DNA of 64,000 bases from Isochrysis galbana (Eukaryota > Haptophyta > Isochrysidales > Isochrysidaceae), in assembly GCA_018136815.1 (NCBI GenBank), contig CM030935.1:1794204-1858203 (forward strand), given 5' to 3'. The notes beneath the pieces were generated by a model, which had not been told where the DNA came from, searched no databases, and was given only the letters and a program-made list of their open reading frames with translations. Below, piece by piece: positions 48,266-58,279 of the stretch (positions are counted from its first letter, which is position 1; each line of letters opens with the position of its first letter). A program made the translations under genes and the position numbers.

Positions 48266-49399
48266 CTAGTCGTCGTAGGGGTCTGCATAGCGGTAGTGGT
48301 ATTCGCCCACCATGAGCACGTCTGGCTGCAAAACATTGGCATCGATGAGCCGCTCAACCATCTCGAGGGGGGCTGAAAGTGGTACTTGCCCATCTTGCCA
48401 TTGCCCCAGAAGTTTGAGCAACTCCTCTCGGTGTGGGGCCAGCTTTGCTCGATAAAGAAGATCAGTGAAGTAGTCCATCTCCGAAGCCATGGGTGCAAGG
48501 CCATGGAGGCCCCCGTCCGCTTCTAACTTTGCATCTTTGAAAGGAGGAGCGCCCGAGTCGGCAATGAGACGCTCGATTTTTGCATTGATGCGCAACATAT
48601 CCGCCTCCTTTTCCTCATCCCCTAAAATACGCATGGCGTCGTCGTACGCTTCCAACCACGACTCGAGCGCCGGGGGGTCCAGTGGAAGTACTGAAGTGTT
48701 GCTCAACAGCCGCTGGTGGAACGCTTCTAACGCGACACCCAGGGATGAATCCTCATCTTCAACATGCACATCGCCCTCCATGTCATCATCGGTTGGCTTT
48801 GGCCACGGATCTTCGCCCTGCTGACGCATTAGCTCCTCAAAATCAGCCTTCTCGCTGGCCTCTTGTTTCAATTCGCCCATGATTGCAGATGTGATGTTGT
48901 GCAACTGGCCTTTCGCAGCTTTTCCCTCTGACACGACGTCCTCCCACAACCGGTGTATCAGCCTATCAATCTGTGCATCAAATTCAGCACCAAGGTGTGG
49001 CAGAGCTGCTGAAGCCTCAGAGCAGTTGCTCACTGCTGCAGAGACACGTTGCTGATACTCACCGACTGCCCGAAGTAGCCACGCCCGGTACGTGGTCAGG
49101 ACGGACATGTCATGTACCTCATCCTTCAGCCGCTGCTGCAACATCATGGAGAGCCTCATCACTCGCATGTGCGACGTGTGCTCCTCCTCACGGTGCTCGC
49201 GTGCGTCGTCGACACGCACACGGCGCTGCACATGGACTTCATACACGGTGGAACAGAGGAGAGTGCCGAGACCGGTAAGAATCGCCGCCGCAATGAGGAG
49301 TGTCTTCAACACAAGGTTCTGCCGGAGGACATATGCGCGCTCCTTGTCGCCTGGCCCAACCTTGGTTGTGGGCAGCAGTGGCAGCGCGCCTGAAACCAT
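48266..49399 (-). CDS. Single-pass membrane protein, unrecognised
   Basis: One exon, 377 residues. A short cytosolic N-terminus (MVSGALPLLPTTKVGPGDKERA) precedes one transmembrane helix (LKTLLIAAAILTGLGTLLCSTVYEV, about 32-55). The rest is a ~320-residue acidic, helix-rich region with repeated charged heptads and a DDDMEGDVHVEDEDSSLG acidic patch. Potential N-glycosylation sites (NCS, NIT, NTS) would suit a lumenal or extracellular C-terminus. The last ~40 residues (DVLMVGEYHYRYADPYDD) are Tyr/Asp-rich. No family recognised. Length, single frame and absence of repeats argue it is a real gene. Confidence 0.75.
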   Translation of the reverse strand: MVSGALPLLPTTKVGPGDKERAYVLRQNLVLKTLLIAAAILTGLGTLLCSTVYEVHVQRRVRVDDAREHREEEHTSHMRVMRLSMMLQQRLKDEVHDMSVLTTYRAWLLRAVGEYQQRVSAAVSNCSEASAALPHLGAEFDAQIDRLIHRLWEDVVSEGKAAKGQLHNITSAIMGELKQEASEKADFEELMRQQGEDPWPKPTDDDMEGDVHVEDEDSSLGVALEAFHQRLLSNTSVLPLDPPALESWLEAYDDAMRILGDEEKEADMLRINAKIERLIADSGAPPFKDAKLEADGGLHGLAPMASEMDYFTDLLYRAKLAPHREELLKLLGQWQDGQVPLSAPLEMVERLIDANVLQPDVLMVGEYHYRYADPYDD

Positions 49400-49634
49400 T
49401 GAGTCGCTGAGTAGGGGGGAAGGGACGGAGAGAGAGGCAGAAGGCGGGGCGGGAGTGAGGACGAGAAGAGTTTGGGAGGAGAAGCGAGAGAAGAGAGGGC
49501 AGCAAAGAGAGAGTGGATGCGGTGACAGGGGGCGTCGTGTGGGGGTGTGTGATGAGAGAGATGAGGTGGTGGCGCACGTATGATGGAATAGAGTAAAGTA
49601 GACTAAAGTACTCTACTCCAGAGTAGAAGTGGGA

Positions 49635-50528
49635 CACTAATCTTATGATTGGTCGCCAAGGAGGGGGGCCTCGCGGCCTCGCGCCCTCCCCACTCCCCAC
49701 TCTCTCGACTTCCCTCATGGGGGGCGAGAACCATCCACCCCCCTACGCTGCCTCTTGGCATGCAGGGGGGACTCACCCAGACTGCCCAGACTCTCCCTGA
49801 GAGTCAGGCACAGATCGCACGCCTTGCGCCTTGGCCCGCGTTGGCCTGCTTCTCGCTCTGACCAACCCCTCCTCCCCCTGGCCCCCCCTGATCAGGACCC
49901 CCCAGCCAGCTCCTGTCGACCGGCAGGGGCGCGAGAGCCAACGAGGGAGAGGCAGGAGGGGCCAGGGCCATGCCCCAGCCTCACCTGCCCCCCGAGCTGC
50001 GCTCTCAGGCCCCCTCATGGCCTCCTGGGGACCTGAAGAGGGGCCGCAGGCGCGCGCCATGGGCCAGAGCCGCAGGGAAGAGAGGAGGAAGAGGGAAGAG
50101 GGAGGGGAGGGGGGAGTGGCAGCTCCCCCCTCCGGCGTTTACGTGTCTTCTCGCCCCGTTTGGGTAAGAGAAGACAGAAGACAGGGGCACCAGAACCAGG
50201 AGGGAAGGGCCGCGGCGAGGAGGATGAGGGAAGAGGGAGGGGAGGGGGGAGTGGCAGCTCCCCCCTCCGGCGTTTACGTGTCTTCTCGCCCCGTTTGGGT
50301 AAGAGAAGACAGGGGAACCAGAACCAGGAGGGAAGGGCCGCGGCTCGCCGCGGCCACTCGCTTCGGCGAGGAAAGATTAGCGCTACTGGGCTCCTATTCA
50401 CGAGTGCCCCCACCCCCCTGTGTTGTTTTTACCCGAAAGGGGTTTTCCCCCAGCAGGGGCTCGAGGAGAGGGCGTGCTGGGGTGCGCGGGGTCGGTGCGT
50501 GCACTGGGGGGAGGACAAATATCGAGGG
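49635..50528 (+). mobile_element. SINE-A copy, 3' truncated
   Basis: Begins with the hairpin CTAATC-TTAT-GATTGG (49637-49652), different in sequence but equal in shape to other copies. The GTCTTCTC/GAGAAGAC and CCGGCGTTTACGTG block is tandemly duplicated internally (about 50085-50210 and 50227-50330). It stops after GGACAAATATCGAGG at 50528, losing the usual 3' ~120 bp, and runs straight into coding-like sequence. Confidence 0.75.
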
Positions 50529-50530
50529 GG

Positions 50531-50760
50531 CCGTCGCGTACCTCTGCATGGAATACATCACGGCGGTCGCGTACGATGAAAAGAATCCCATGGTGCAAGT
50601 GCGCCGGGTAGCTTGCAAACTCTGGATGCAGGACGAGAAGGCCGTCCTCTCACGCATCACGGACCTCGTCACCGAGGATGAGGCAAGGGACCTGGTCGCC
50701 TGCCAGCAGAACGACATTGACACCATCCATAGGATCGAGGACGCGGAGAAGGAAAAGTAG
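50531..50760 (+). CDS. C-terminal coding fragment of an unknown protein
   Basis: Open frame to the TAG at 50758: AVAYLCMEYITAVAYDEKNPMV, QVRRVACKLWMQDEKAVL, then ITDLVTEDEARDLVACQQNDIDTIH and a Glu/Lys tail. Composition is clearly protein-like. It lacks a start, being cut by the SINE-A break. A degraded relative lies at 7390-7500, so it is repeated in the genome and may be part of a mobile element. Function unknown. Confidence 0.4.
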
Positions 50761-50905
50761 ACGAAGAAGATGAAGATTTAAGGCTGACTTACCCGCCTGA
50801 CGGGTTTTATGAAAGGCGCATTCTGAAAGCGCGCGGCGCGATGTGTTCACCGTAGATATTAAAATTAAAAGTCAGCAACAAGGTCTGTGAATATTGTTTT
50901 TAAAT

Positions 50906-50970
50906 GACTATGGACATTTGATGGCTCCATTCGATCGATTGATGTCCCATAATTGACGGAACGATACCTC
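50906..50970 (+). repeat. Conserved ~60-nt module
   Basis: ACTATGGACATTTGATGG ... GATTGATGTCCCA ... TTGACGGAACGATACCTC. Joined directly to an antisense LINE 5' end. Confidence 0.7.
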
Positions 50971-51200
50971 ATGAGGAGGGCCAGCATGCCAGCATGGCTG
51001 CTGAGCGAGGTGTGGCCGAGGCCACGGGCCGTGTGGCGCGACGCGAGTCGCACGCACCTGCTCGGCCTCTGCGGGCGGACGCGGTCGCTTCGCCGGCGAC
51101 TGCTCCATGGGTACTGGGGGGGCGCCCTTGGGGGGGGGGGGGGGGGCGAAGGCGAAGGAGAGGGGAGTCGCTGCGGCGCGCTCCATCGCAACTTAGTTGC
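50971..51200 (-). mobile_element. LINE 5' end fragment, antisense
   Basis: Minus strand starts GCAACTAAGTTGC (a collapsed version of the terminal hairpin, 51188-51200), then the ATG of MERAAATPLSF and AKRPRPPAEAEQVRATRVAPHGPW, closely matching the 33.6-kb copy, and stops near 50971. Confidence 0.8.
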
Positions 51201-51605
51201 ACTCTCCAACTTCAACTCCCGTCGATTTTTACATTTTCTAAACGCTAAAAGCTGCGGGGCCAAGAGGCTTTCCTAGGCCCCTCTTGGCAACTGGGCTTGG
51301 CTCACGGGTGCAGGCAATGGCGAATGGCGAGGTTGCGATGGACTCGGGCTGTGGACTCGGGAGATCGAGAATTAACGAGAATTAACCCGGTCACTCACTA
51401 GGGCACCATCGGCAATGGGCAAACGAGGGCCTAAATAAGCTCCCTATGGGTATTGGAGTATGAGAGATCAGCCAAAAAAATCCGAGGTCCTCCGGCAAAA
51501 TTTTCGAAAAATACAAAATACTCCATTTCAGGCCTCCGACGGCCGCGCGGAAATATATATTTTGGGCCCCCTCCGTACTATCTATTCCTAGAGCTCTACG
51601 ATAAT

Positions 51606-53084
51606 ATGGTGTTGATCACCTCCTTCGCCTCCCGGTCCGGTCGGTCCGTCATCGAGTTTTTCCCGCGCTCCCAGAGAATCAAGACGGAAGGACTGCTCTG
51701 GACGCCGCTGCGCCCCACTCACACGTCCGCCGCCTTCCACCAGTCTCAACGCACCCCTCGAGCTGCGAGGCTTGTCCCAGATCAAGGAAGCTTCATGCAG
51801 ATTTCTTCAGCCCCCGATGCCGTGCCCTGCGTGCCGGTCGACGCTATGCCTCTCTCTGTCCGGTGTCTATTCCCGTACCGTAAATTCAACGCCATGCAGT
51901 CCCAGTGCATTGACATCGCTTACGGGAGGGCTCAGCCATTCGTGCTCTCGGCTCCGACGGGAGCGGGCAAGACAGCTGTTATCGAAATGTGCCTCGCGCG
52001 GCTTTGGGCCTCGGTAACAGAACATCGCGGCCCGCGGACAGCTGCTGTGTATATAGCCCCTCTCAAGGCTTTGACAGCAGAGCGGATTGCAGACTGGAAG
52101 TGCAAATTTTCACAGAGCGATGCAATGCGAATTCGGATGTGCGAATTAGTTGGTGAAAGTCATCAGGAGGATGAGGCTGATGGCGCTGACCTCATCGTCA
52201 CGACCCCAGAAAAGTGGGACTCTTTCACGCGTTTCCGGCGTTCGGCACACGGAGTGATGGGACGGATAGGATTATGTATGATTGACGAGATCCACTTGCT
52301 GGCCGAGGCTGATCGGGGCCCGACATTAGAGGCCATTGTCGCGCGAATGAAGTTACATGCTCGTGATAAATCGGCCCAAGGTTTACCGATATCTAACCTC
52401 CGCCTCGTGGGAATATCGGCAACCATCTCAAACATCTCCGACATCGCCGCTTGGTTTGGGAAGACATGCGCGACATTAGAGTTTGGCCCACAGTACCGCC
52501 CGGTACCTCTCGCCTGGCACGTCTTCAGCTATCCAATGAAAGTAACTTGGAGATTCGACGAAGAGCTGAAAACCCACGTCTACCCCCTTATAAGACAGCA
52601 CTGCGGCTGCCGCCCATCTCTGGTCTTCTGCAATTCGCGATCGAACGCAAAAAAAGTTGCGTTGGAAGTTGCTCGGCAGGCGAACCACCAGCTCATTCTG
52701 GCTACCAACGCCGATGCCCAGATTCTGGCTCGTGCATCATCTGACGCTCAAGATGCTTCGCTCTCTGAGATACTTCGTCGTGGCGTTGCTTTCTATCATG
52801 CGGGACTCGATGCAAGCGACAAGCGGCTTCTAGAAAACCTTTTCGCTCGGGGAGAGTTGCCAGTGTTGTGTGCGACTTCAGGTCTCGCCCAGGGCGTGAA
52901 CTTGCCCGCGCACCTCGTAGTCATATGCAACACGTGCAAGTATTCTTCTAGCTCGACCGGATTCGTTGAGTACACGCGCATGGAAGTCATTCAGATGGCG
53001 GGGCGTGCTGGACGACCACAATTCGACCGATCCGGCACCTGTATAATCATGTGTCGCCAAGAAATGAGTGAGCGAGCGCACTTG
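51606..53084 (+). CDS. HFM1: HFM1/MER3-type meiotic DNA helicase, N-terminal part (cut by gap)
   Basis: Superfamily 2 (Ski2-like) helicase that promotes ZMM-dependent meiotic crossovers. Seen: FPYRKFNAMQSQCI (Q-motif region), SAPTGAGKTAV (Walker A), YIAPLKALTAER (Ia), TTPEKWDSFTR, MIDEIHLLAEADRGPTLEAIVARMK (DEIH box with the HFM1-type RGPTLE extension), GISATISNISDIAAWFG (III), PSLVFCNSRSNAKKVA (IV), GVAFYHAGLDASDKRLLENLF, VLCATSGLAQGVNLPAHLVVI (V) and MAGRAGRPQFD (VI). The frame runs into the 100-N gap. I chose the ATG at 51606 (MVLITSFASRS); the frame is open to 51453, but that part spans AT-rich, TATA-like sequence (AATATATATTTTGG near 51550). No intron is visible in 1.48 kb. The Sec63-like C-terminal domain is not present in the window. 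Confidence 0.8.
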
Positions 53085-53184
53085 NNNNNNNNNNNNNNNN
53101 NNNNNNNNNNNNNNNNNNNNNNNNNNNNNNNNNNNNNNNNNNNNNNNNNNNNNNNNNNNNNNNNNNNNNNNNNNNNNNNNNNNN
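53085..53184. other. Scaffold gap (100 N) inside the helicase gene
   Basis: 100-N placeholder. The sequence to 53290 is too short to show where the helicase gene ends. Confidence 0.99.
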
Positions 53185-53290
53185 ACAGACATTGGAGTCT
53201 TTGGTCACTCATCCATGAATCATGTTGACAATGCAATCTCTTGTGTCCGCTGTAGGTATACTGGTCTAGCTCGTTGAGAACAGTGGCTCA

Positions 53291-53737
53291 ATGTCTGCTT
53301 TGGATGCTGTTGAAGCCGGCCACGCAGCCTGTCGATCTGCGTACCGGACATTGAGTAGTGGCGGCGACGTCTCTCGCGAAGTGTCTATGTTGCTCGATGC
53401 GGAAGCTAGCCTGCAGCGCCATCTGTTGGAGATGATAGAACCCACAACCGGCCCCCGGCACCACGAGTCCCTGGTGCACGATTGCACCACTTCCCTCTTG
53501 GACGCAGAGAATATGCTGCTCGCCGCCCTGACCTTGGCCAGACAAGAGCTCGCGCGAGCCCCCGTGGAGGTAGAGGCCAGTCGCGTCATGGATTTTGCTG
53601 GCCACCTCAGCGTTGGCGCCGCCGCGCCGCAAGGGGACCATGCCTTCAACGCGTTGGCCGCCTCCGGTTTCAAGATGGGATGGGGCACACCAGCTCCCCC
53701 ACAAAACTTTCGGTCTTCTGCCACACGAGTCGGCTGA
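53291..53737 (+). CDS. MED4: Mediator subunit 4-like protein
   Basis: 148 residues in one exon. An N-terminal helical region (SREVSMLLDAEASLQRHLLEMIE) is followed by LLDAENMLLAALTLARQELARA, matching the AEHIL-A-A-QAKQKL helix of MED4. Then comes VEASRVMDFAGHLSVGAAAPQG, aligned with the family's EEIIKYAHRIS-x-APxG signature. MED4 is a middle-module subunit of the Mediator complex that bridges transcription factors and RNA polymerase II. The protein is shorter than animal MED4 (~270 aa), lacking the long N-terminal coiled coil. A further 3' exon is possible because the final residues (FRSSATRVG) are not conserved. The identification rests on the one signature helix pair. Confidence 0.6.
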   Translation: MSALDAVEAGHAACRSAYRTLSSGGDVSREVSMLLDAEASLQRHLLEMIEPTTGPRHHESLVHDCTTSLLDAENMLLAALTLARQELARAPVEVEASRVMDFAGHLSVGAAAPQGDHAFNALAASGFKMGWGTPAPPQNFRSSATRVG

Positions 53738-54472
53738 GATCGGTGGAGTCTGTGGCCGTTGGGATGCAGAGTGGCAGGCCTGGCGGTAGCGGTGTTTTCT
53801 TGGGTAGCGATATTTTCTGGAGATTTCACGGGTAAGTGGGAGACCTCTACCCTCGTTTGCCGCGCGCCCTTGCCTCTCCGTCTCCGTCCTCTCAGCGGAT
53901 GGTAAGGGAACCTCCCATTAGAGGCTATAGCTCCTCATCCAACAATCTTTTTTATTACGTAGCCTAAAACGCTAAATTAAAGGCTCTGAAGATATCCAAG
54001 GCAATGGTCGGCAGGATATGGACACTTTGCACGCCGAGGTGCCATTTTTCTTCAAGTTGTGAAGCCCCACGCCCGTTTCTTGAAAGCACGAACACGAACA
54101 CGCACACGCACCAGACGCGCAATGCTTCTCTCTCAACACAGGCGCGCTCACGCACAATCCTCACCCATGGGAGCCTCAAAAACCACCTCTTGGGCGTGTT
54201 GCTCGCTCGATCCTGCCACCCTACTACGAATGGCCACACATGCCCCGACCTTACACACCCCCTTCATCGGCCCACACTGCGGGCAACGCTTCCAACTGGA
54301 CCAGTGGCACGGGTCGATTGCGCACAAGCAAACAAATTCGCAAGCGGAGAAAGAGAAAGCGGCGGCTCGAGCTCGAGCACGCAACTGCTCTGCCTGGTGA
54401 GTAAGAGAGGAATGCTGCCGTAGCCGTACTTCTTGGCCTTCTTGAATGACGCGCGCGCGCACAGCATCTCCC

Positions 54473-54487
54473 GGATCTTGACAGAGA
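54473..54487 (+). repeat. Target-site duplication of SINE-A, left copy
   Basis: GGATCTTGACAGAGA, repeated exactly at 55361-55375. Confidence 0.93.
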
Positions 54488-55360
54488 GAGAAAAAAATAA
54501 TTAATGTTATATCCTAGCCAACCCCACTAGCTAATTGGACACAACTTTTCCGTCCCGGAATCCCGCCATGCCTGACGAGCCAGGTGTCCGAGTGCTACCG
54601 GGGGGAGGGGGCACCGCCCCCTCCCCCCGATATTCGTCCTCCCCCCAGTGCACGCACCGACCCCGCGCACCCCAGCACGTCCTCTCCTCGAGTCCACGCT
54701 GGGGGAAAACCCCTTTCGGGTAAAAGCAACGCGGGGGGGGGGGGGGCACTCATGAATAGGGGCCCAGAACGCTAATCTCTCCTCGCAAGAGCGAGTGGCC
54801 GCGGCGAGCCGCGGCCCTTCCCTCCTGGTTCTGGCGCCCCCGTCTTCTCTTACCCAAACGGGGCGAGAAGACACGTAAACGCCGGAGGGGAGAGCTGCCA
54901 CTCCCCCCTCCCCTCCCTCTTCCCTTTTCCTCCTCTCTTCCCTGCGGCGGGGGCCCATGGCGCGCGCCTGTGGCCCCTCTTCAGGTCCCCAGGAGGCCAG
55001 CAGGGGCCTGGGAGCGCAGCTCAGGGGGCAGGTGAGGCTGGGGCATGGCCCTGGCCCCTCCTGCCTCTCCATCGCTGGCTCTCGAGCCCCTGCCAGTCGA
55101 CTGGAGCTGGCTGGGGGGTCCTGATCAGGGGGGCCCAGGGGGAGGATTGGCTGGTCAGAGGGATGGGCTGGCCACGACAGGCCAGGGCGGGCGAATCAGG
55201 CGTGCCTGTGGGGAGAGGGATGGGCCAGCATGGCAGTGTGCTCCTGGCAAGCCATCAGGCATGCCAGGAGAGTGGGTGGTTCCTCCCCCATGGCGGGGGA
55301 GGAGTGGAGAGAGGGGGGGGCTCGTGCCCCGCCATGGGTGAACCAAGTATAAACTTAGTT
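54488..55360 (-). mobile_element. SINE-A, full length, inserted in family X gene
   Basis: 873 bp, 15-bp perfect target-site duplication. The 5' terminus (right side) is exactly the hairpin AACTAAGT-TTAT-ACTTGGTT; the 3' terminus is GGCTAGGATATAACATTAATTATTTTTTT. All internal stems of the 25.35-kb copy are kept, including GAGAAGAC/GTCTTCTC, GGCCGCGG/CCGCGGCC and the GAAA-capped stem. No ORF of its own. Confidence 0.93.
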
Positions 55361-55375
55361 GGATCTTGACAGAGA
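55361..55375 (+). repeat. Target-site duplication of SINE-A, right copy
   Basis: GGATCTTGACAGAGA, partner of 54473-54487. Confidence 0.93.
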
Positions 55376-56140
55376 TGTGATGTCGGTTACGTGGCTCTTT
55401 ACGTCCGCGCACTGGATCTGGATGAGCCACCCGCCCAGCTTCTTCCTCTCGGCGTTCGACAATACCTTCGAGTGGTGATCACAGATAAATTTATCGGGCA
55501 CGGCCGTCTTGGAGAGCGCCTTGCGTATCTTCCCCTTGGTGGCCTTGGGGAACTTGTCCGAGCGAACCGCGAGACGAGCGCTCTCGCCCGTCGTACGGCA
55601 ATGCTCCACCGTCTTGGTCTTGCGGACGTCTTCGAGTGAGCGAAGCGATCAACGACGGCGGCATCGAAAAAAAATATATAGCTTCGCCCGCCGCAAATTG
55701 CCAGCAGATCTTCGACGTTGCCGTAAAGCTCTCCGGCCCGCTCCCCGTGTGCCTCGTGCCTCCTCCTTGTGCGCAAGCCATTGTGCGAAGTTCTCGCCGA
55801 TAGCGTACCCCTTGGAGCTAAAAAGTGCGACGTACTTGGATACCTCGTAGGTGAGTGCGCAAGGAGGCGAGCTGAACCAGCCTACGCACGTGCGCATGGC
55901 TTTGAGCTTGGCTTTGTCTTTTTCTGCGTCCTCGTCCGAGATGTTCATCACTCGCCGTAGCACAGCGTACAGCGTCGATCGCCTCTCTCCCCTTCTCGCC
56001 GATGTTGATTGTGGCGCGTGCACAGCACAAGTCACAAGTCGTACATACCGCCGACCCAGTTTCCGCTGGGGGCTTGGAGGGTGTGAGTGGAGGGACGCAG
56101 TAGAACTCGTCTCTCGTGCAGTAGCGGTACTAACTCTCAT

Positions 56141-56825
56141 TACATTAATTAGTAATTAGTTGTTAACAACTTACTTGTTACTGTTGGTGTGACCTTCCAC
56201 CTCAACGCGCGGTCCCCCAATCCCTGAGGTTGCAATGTGGCCTATGCGTTGTCGGAGAAATATTCCGACCTACGAGTGCTATGAGAGACTGCTGATGGAG
56301 AAAGGTTTGTGAGAAGTGATGGTGCAGCAGAGGCAAAATGCCTCACCCTGTTGTACCCGTACAGGCATGCCCGGCGCCCTGCATCTCAGGGGACATCACC
56401 CAGGGGCTCAACCAGGTGATGCGAGACGGTGCGACTTCAACTGTCAAACGACCCATCGACCCGGGACACGAACACCACACGACACACGAAAAGTAAAGAC
56501 AGAGGATGCACCTCGCGACTGCGATCGTCGTCCTATCCACACAAGCCACAAAGACGTGGCTGCTGTCCTTGACAACCAAGTAAACACAGTGCAAGTCAGA
56601 CAGCACCATGGGCCAAGAAGCTGGTCAACGGCATCAGATGAGACACTGAAAAGCGCATCTTCAGGAGTGTGCACCACCTAGACACCCCGCGTGGAATACG
56701 GAGCAAGTCTGAGACCGTCTCAGCGGTGGGCAAGCCTACTATGCAGCGCTGTCACACTCATTCAGCTGCCGCCTTGGAGCTCTCGATCCGCACTGGCGTT
56801 CCATGTGCGAAGCGTGGAAGCTGCT
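56141..56825. other. Intergenic / profilin 3' flank, no gene seen
   Basis: No supportable coding region on either strand. The right end must contain the profilin 3'UTR. Confidence 0.45.
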
Positions 56826-57539
56826 TCAGACGCTGTTCTCTACGAGGTAGTCGCCAAGTTTTGAAACAGCATTCTTGCAGTTGCCTGGCTGAATGGTGTC
56901 ATCTGCCATGCAAAGAATAGTGTGTCAATACCATGCCTTTGCTCGCTCTCCTCTCACATGGCAAGACAATCCAAAGGGAGCGAACTCACTGTGGGTGCCA
57001 ACAATGACGCACGTGTTGCACTTGAAGAAAACGACACCCGTGTTGCCCTGAGCATAGCCAACAGTGCCAAGCAGCGAGGCAGATGTTAGAAGCAAACAGC
57101 GGCTAATAGGATCACATCCCGGTTACTCGAAGAGCAAAGCAAGGCACGATTCCAGGCCCAAAATCCCGGTCACCTTCTTCGCGTAAACTTGCTGCTTGTC
57201 CCCGTTGATATACATGTATTTGATCCCCGCCACGGTGACACCCGTTCCCGCCAGCGACGTAGGATCCGAGGCCATGGCGTCGCTGACTGCCTTCACCTCA
57301 GCGACCTGAGCCTGCGCACAGGGGGGAGAGAAGAGGGTTTGGGGATTGGCCGGCTGCACGAGCGGGAAGTACATTGTTTGGGCAACGCTTGGAGGTTTCA
57401 GTATGTTGAGAGCCGTTTTGCGCACCGCAAATCCATCGGAGTAGGCCCACGGATTGCCTGCAAGGTCATAGATGCCTGCCCCCGTCACAGCCCCTGAGCC
57501 GATGAGGTTGGTAGAGATGTACGCATCCCACGAGGACAT
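56826..57539 (-). CDS. PFN: Profilin
   Basis: Four exons: 57539-57426, 57311-57174, 57047-56990 and 56902-56826; 128 residues, phases consistent. Profilin binds G-actin and proline-rich ligands and controls actin assembly. Seen: the N-terminal MSSWDAYISTNLIGSG, GIYDLAGNPWAYSDGFA (poly-proline binding Trp/Tyr), AGTGVTVAGIKYMYINGDKQQVYAKK (core strand with the GxKYM motif), and the C-terminal helix NDTIQPGNCKNAVSKLGDYLVENSV. The third exon is Cys/Val-rich (GNTGVVFFKCNTCVIVGTH), replacing the usual KKT/GLVFG strand with an odd KCNTC. Length is normal for the family. The promoter side consists of extreme G/C homopolymer tracts. Confidence 0.96.
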
Positions 57540-57699
57540 GGCAAAGGTACTGTGGGTCGGAAGAGGGGTGATGCAGTTCAGTAATCCCTCGCACCGTGCA
57601 CCTGACTCGCGGCGAGCCCGCGTGGCGGTGACTGGGAGGCTGGCAGAGAAGGGCGCAAGGGCATCATGCATGAGCGGCGCACCGACGCGAGAGGCCCGC

Positions 57700-58115
57700 G
57701 GCGGTGGCGGAGAGGGAGGGAGGGAGAAAGGGGGAGGGGGGAGGGGGGGGGGGGGAAGGGGGGAAGGCAGGCAACGCGGGCGCGCGCGCGGGGGGGGGGG
57801 GGGGGGGGCACCGCGGGGCGGGGCGAGGGAAGGGGGGGGGGGGGGGGAAGGCAAGGTGCTCACTTTCCTTCCGCCCCCCCCCCCCCCCTCTCCCCTCCCC
57901 CCTCCGCTTTCCGCGCGCACGGTGATGGCGGCTAGCAAAGCGGCGGCGGCCCGCCCCCCCCCCCCCCCCCCCAGAGAGAGTGGGGGGCCGAGAGCTCCCG
58001 CGCAGCAAAAGCCTTCTCCTCCCCCTTTCTCCTTTCTAACCGCCTGCGTCTCCCCCCCCCTCCCGCCCCCCCTCCTCCTCCCCTCCCCCCCGCGCGCGCG
58101 CGCAGAAAGGCAGGC
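57700..58115. repeat. Homopolymeric G/C low-complexity block
   Basis: Alternating runs of G (57740-57850) and C (57870-58090), with GCGCGCGC stretches. It can be read as long proline/glycine-rich frames on both strands, but these are composition artefacts. Confidence 0.85.
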
Positions 58116-58279
58116 GGCGCCCGTTGGTGGGGTCGGTCCGCTCTCTCTGGGGAGACCCGGAGTTGGGTTGCAGTCCTACTCCGCTCTGGGCTCTGAAATA
58201 GATAGTGGCTGCTTACTGGGGCTACTCGTACATCTTCGTAGAATGTAACATTATGCGTAGAAGACGATAATAATATTAA

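Larger units (their letters stand above)
54264..56140 (-). pseudogene. Copy 2 of unrecognised gene family X, split by a SINE-A
   Basis: Minus-strand pieces in order: ISDEDAEKDKAKLKAMRTCVGWF...YVALFSSKGYAIGENFAQWLAHKEE (56140 to ~55780); HGERAGELYGNVEDLLAICGGR in the next frame; then EDVRKTKTVEHCRTTGESARLAVRSDKFPKATKGKIRKAL and KVLSNAERKKLGGWLIQIQCADVKS in the third frame, to 55376. The SINE-A (54488-55360 with its 15-bp duplication) interrupts here, and VKIREMLCARASFKKAKKYGYGSI resumes at 54475. Two frameshifts plus the insertion argue for a pseudogene, unless short introns explain the frame changes. The copy at 36.6 kb shares the last three blocks and lacks the SINE. Domain and function unrecognised. 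Confidence 0.6.

Noticed and set aside
50906..50970. Hammerhead ribozyme in the 60-nt module
   Set aside because: A CTGATG-like core appears in one copy but is not conserved in the others, and the GAAA partner is missing.
56316..56681. 121-codon plus-strand frame downstream of profilin
   Set aside because: Arg/His/Thr-rich without domain likeness, and it overlaps the profilin 3' flank; looks random.
57472..58248. Long proline/arginine/glycine-rich frames on both strands
   Set aside because: They are products of poly-G and poly-C runs in the profilin upstream region; no domain, and frames on opposite strands are equally open.
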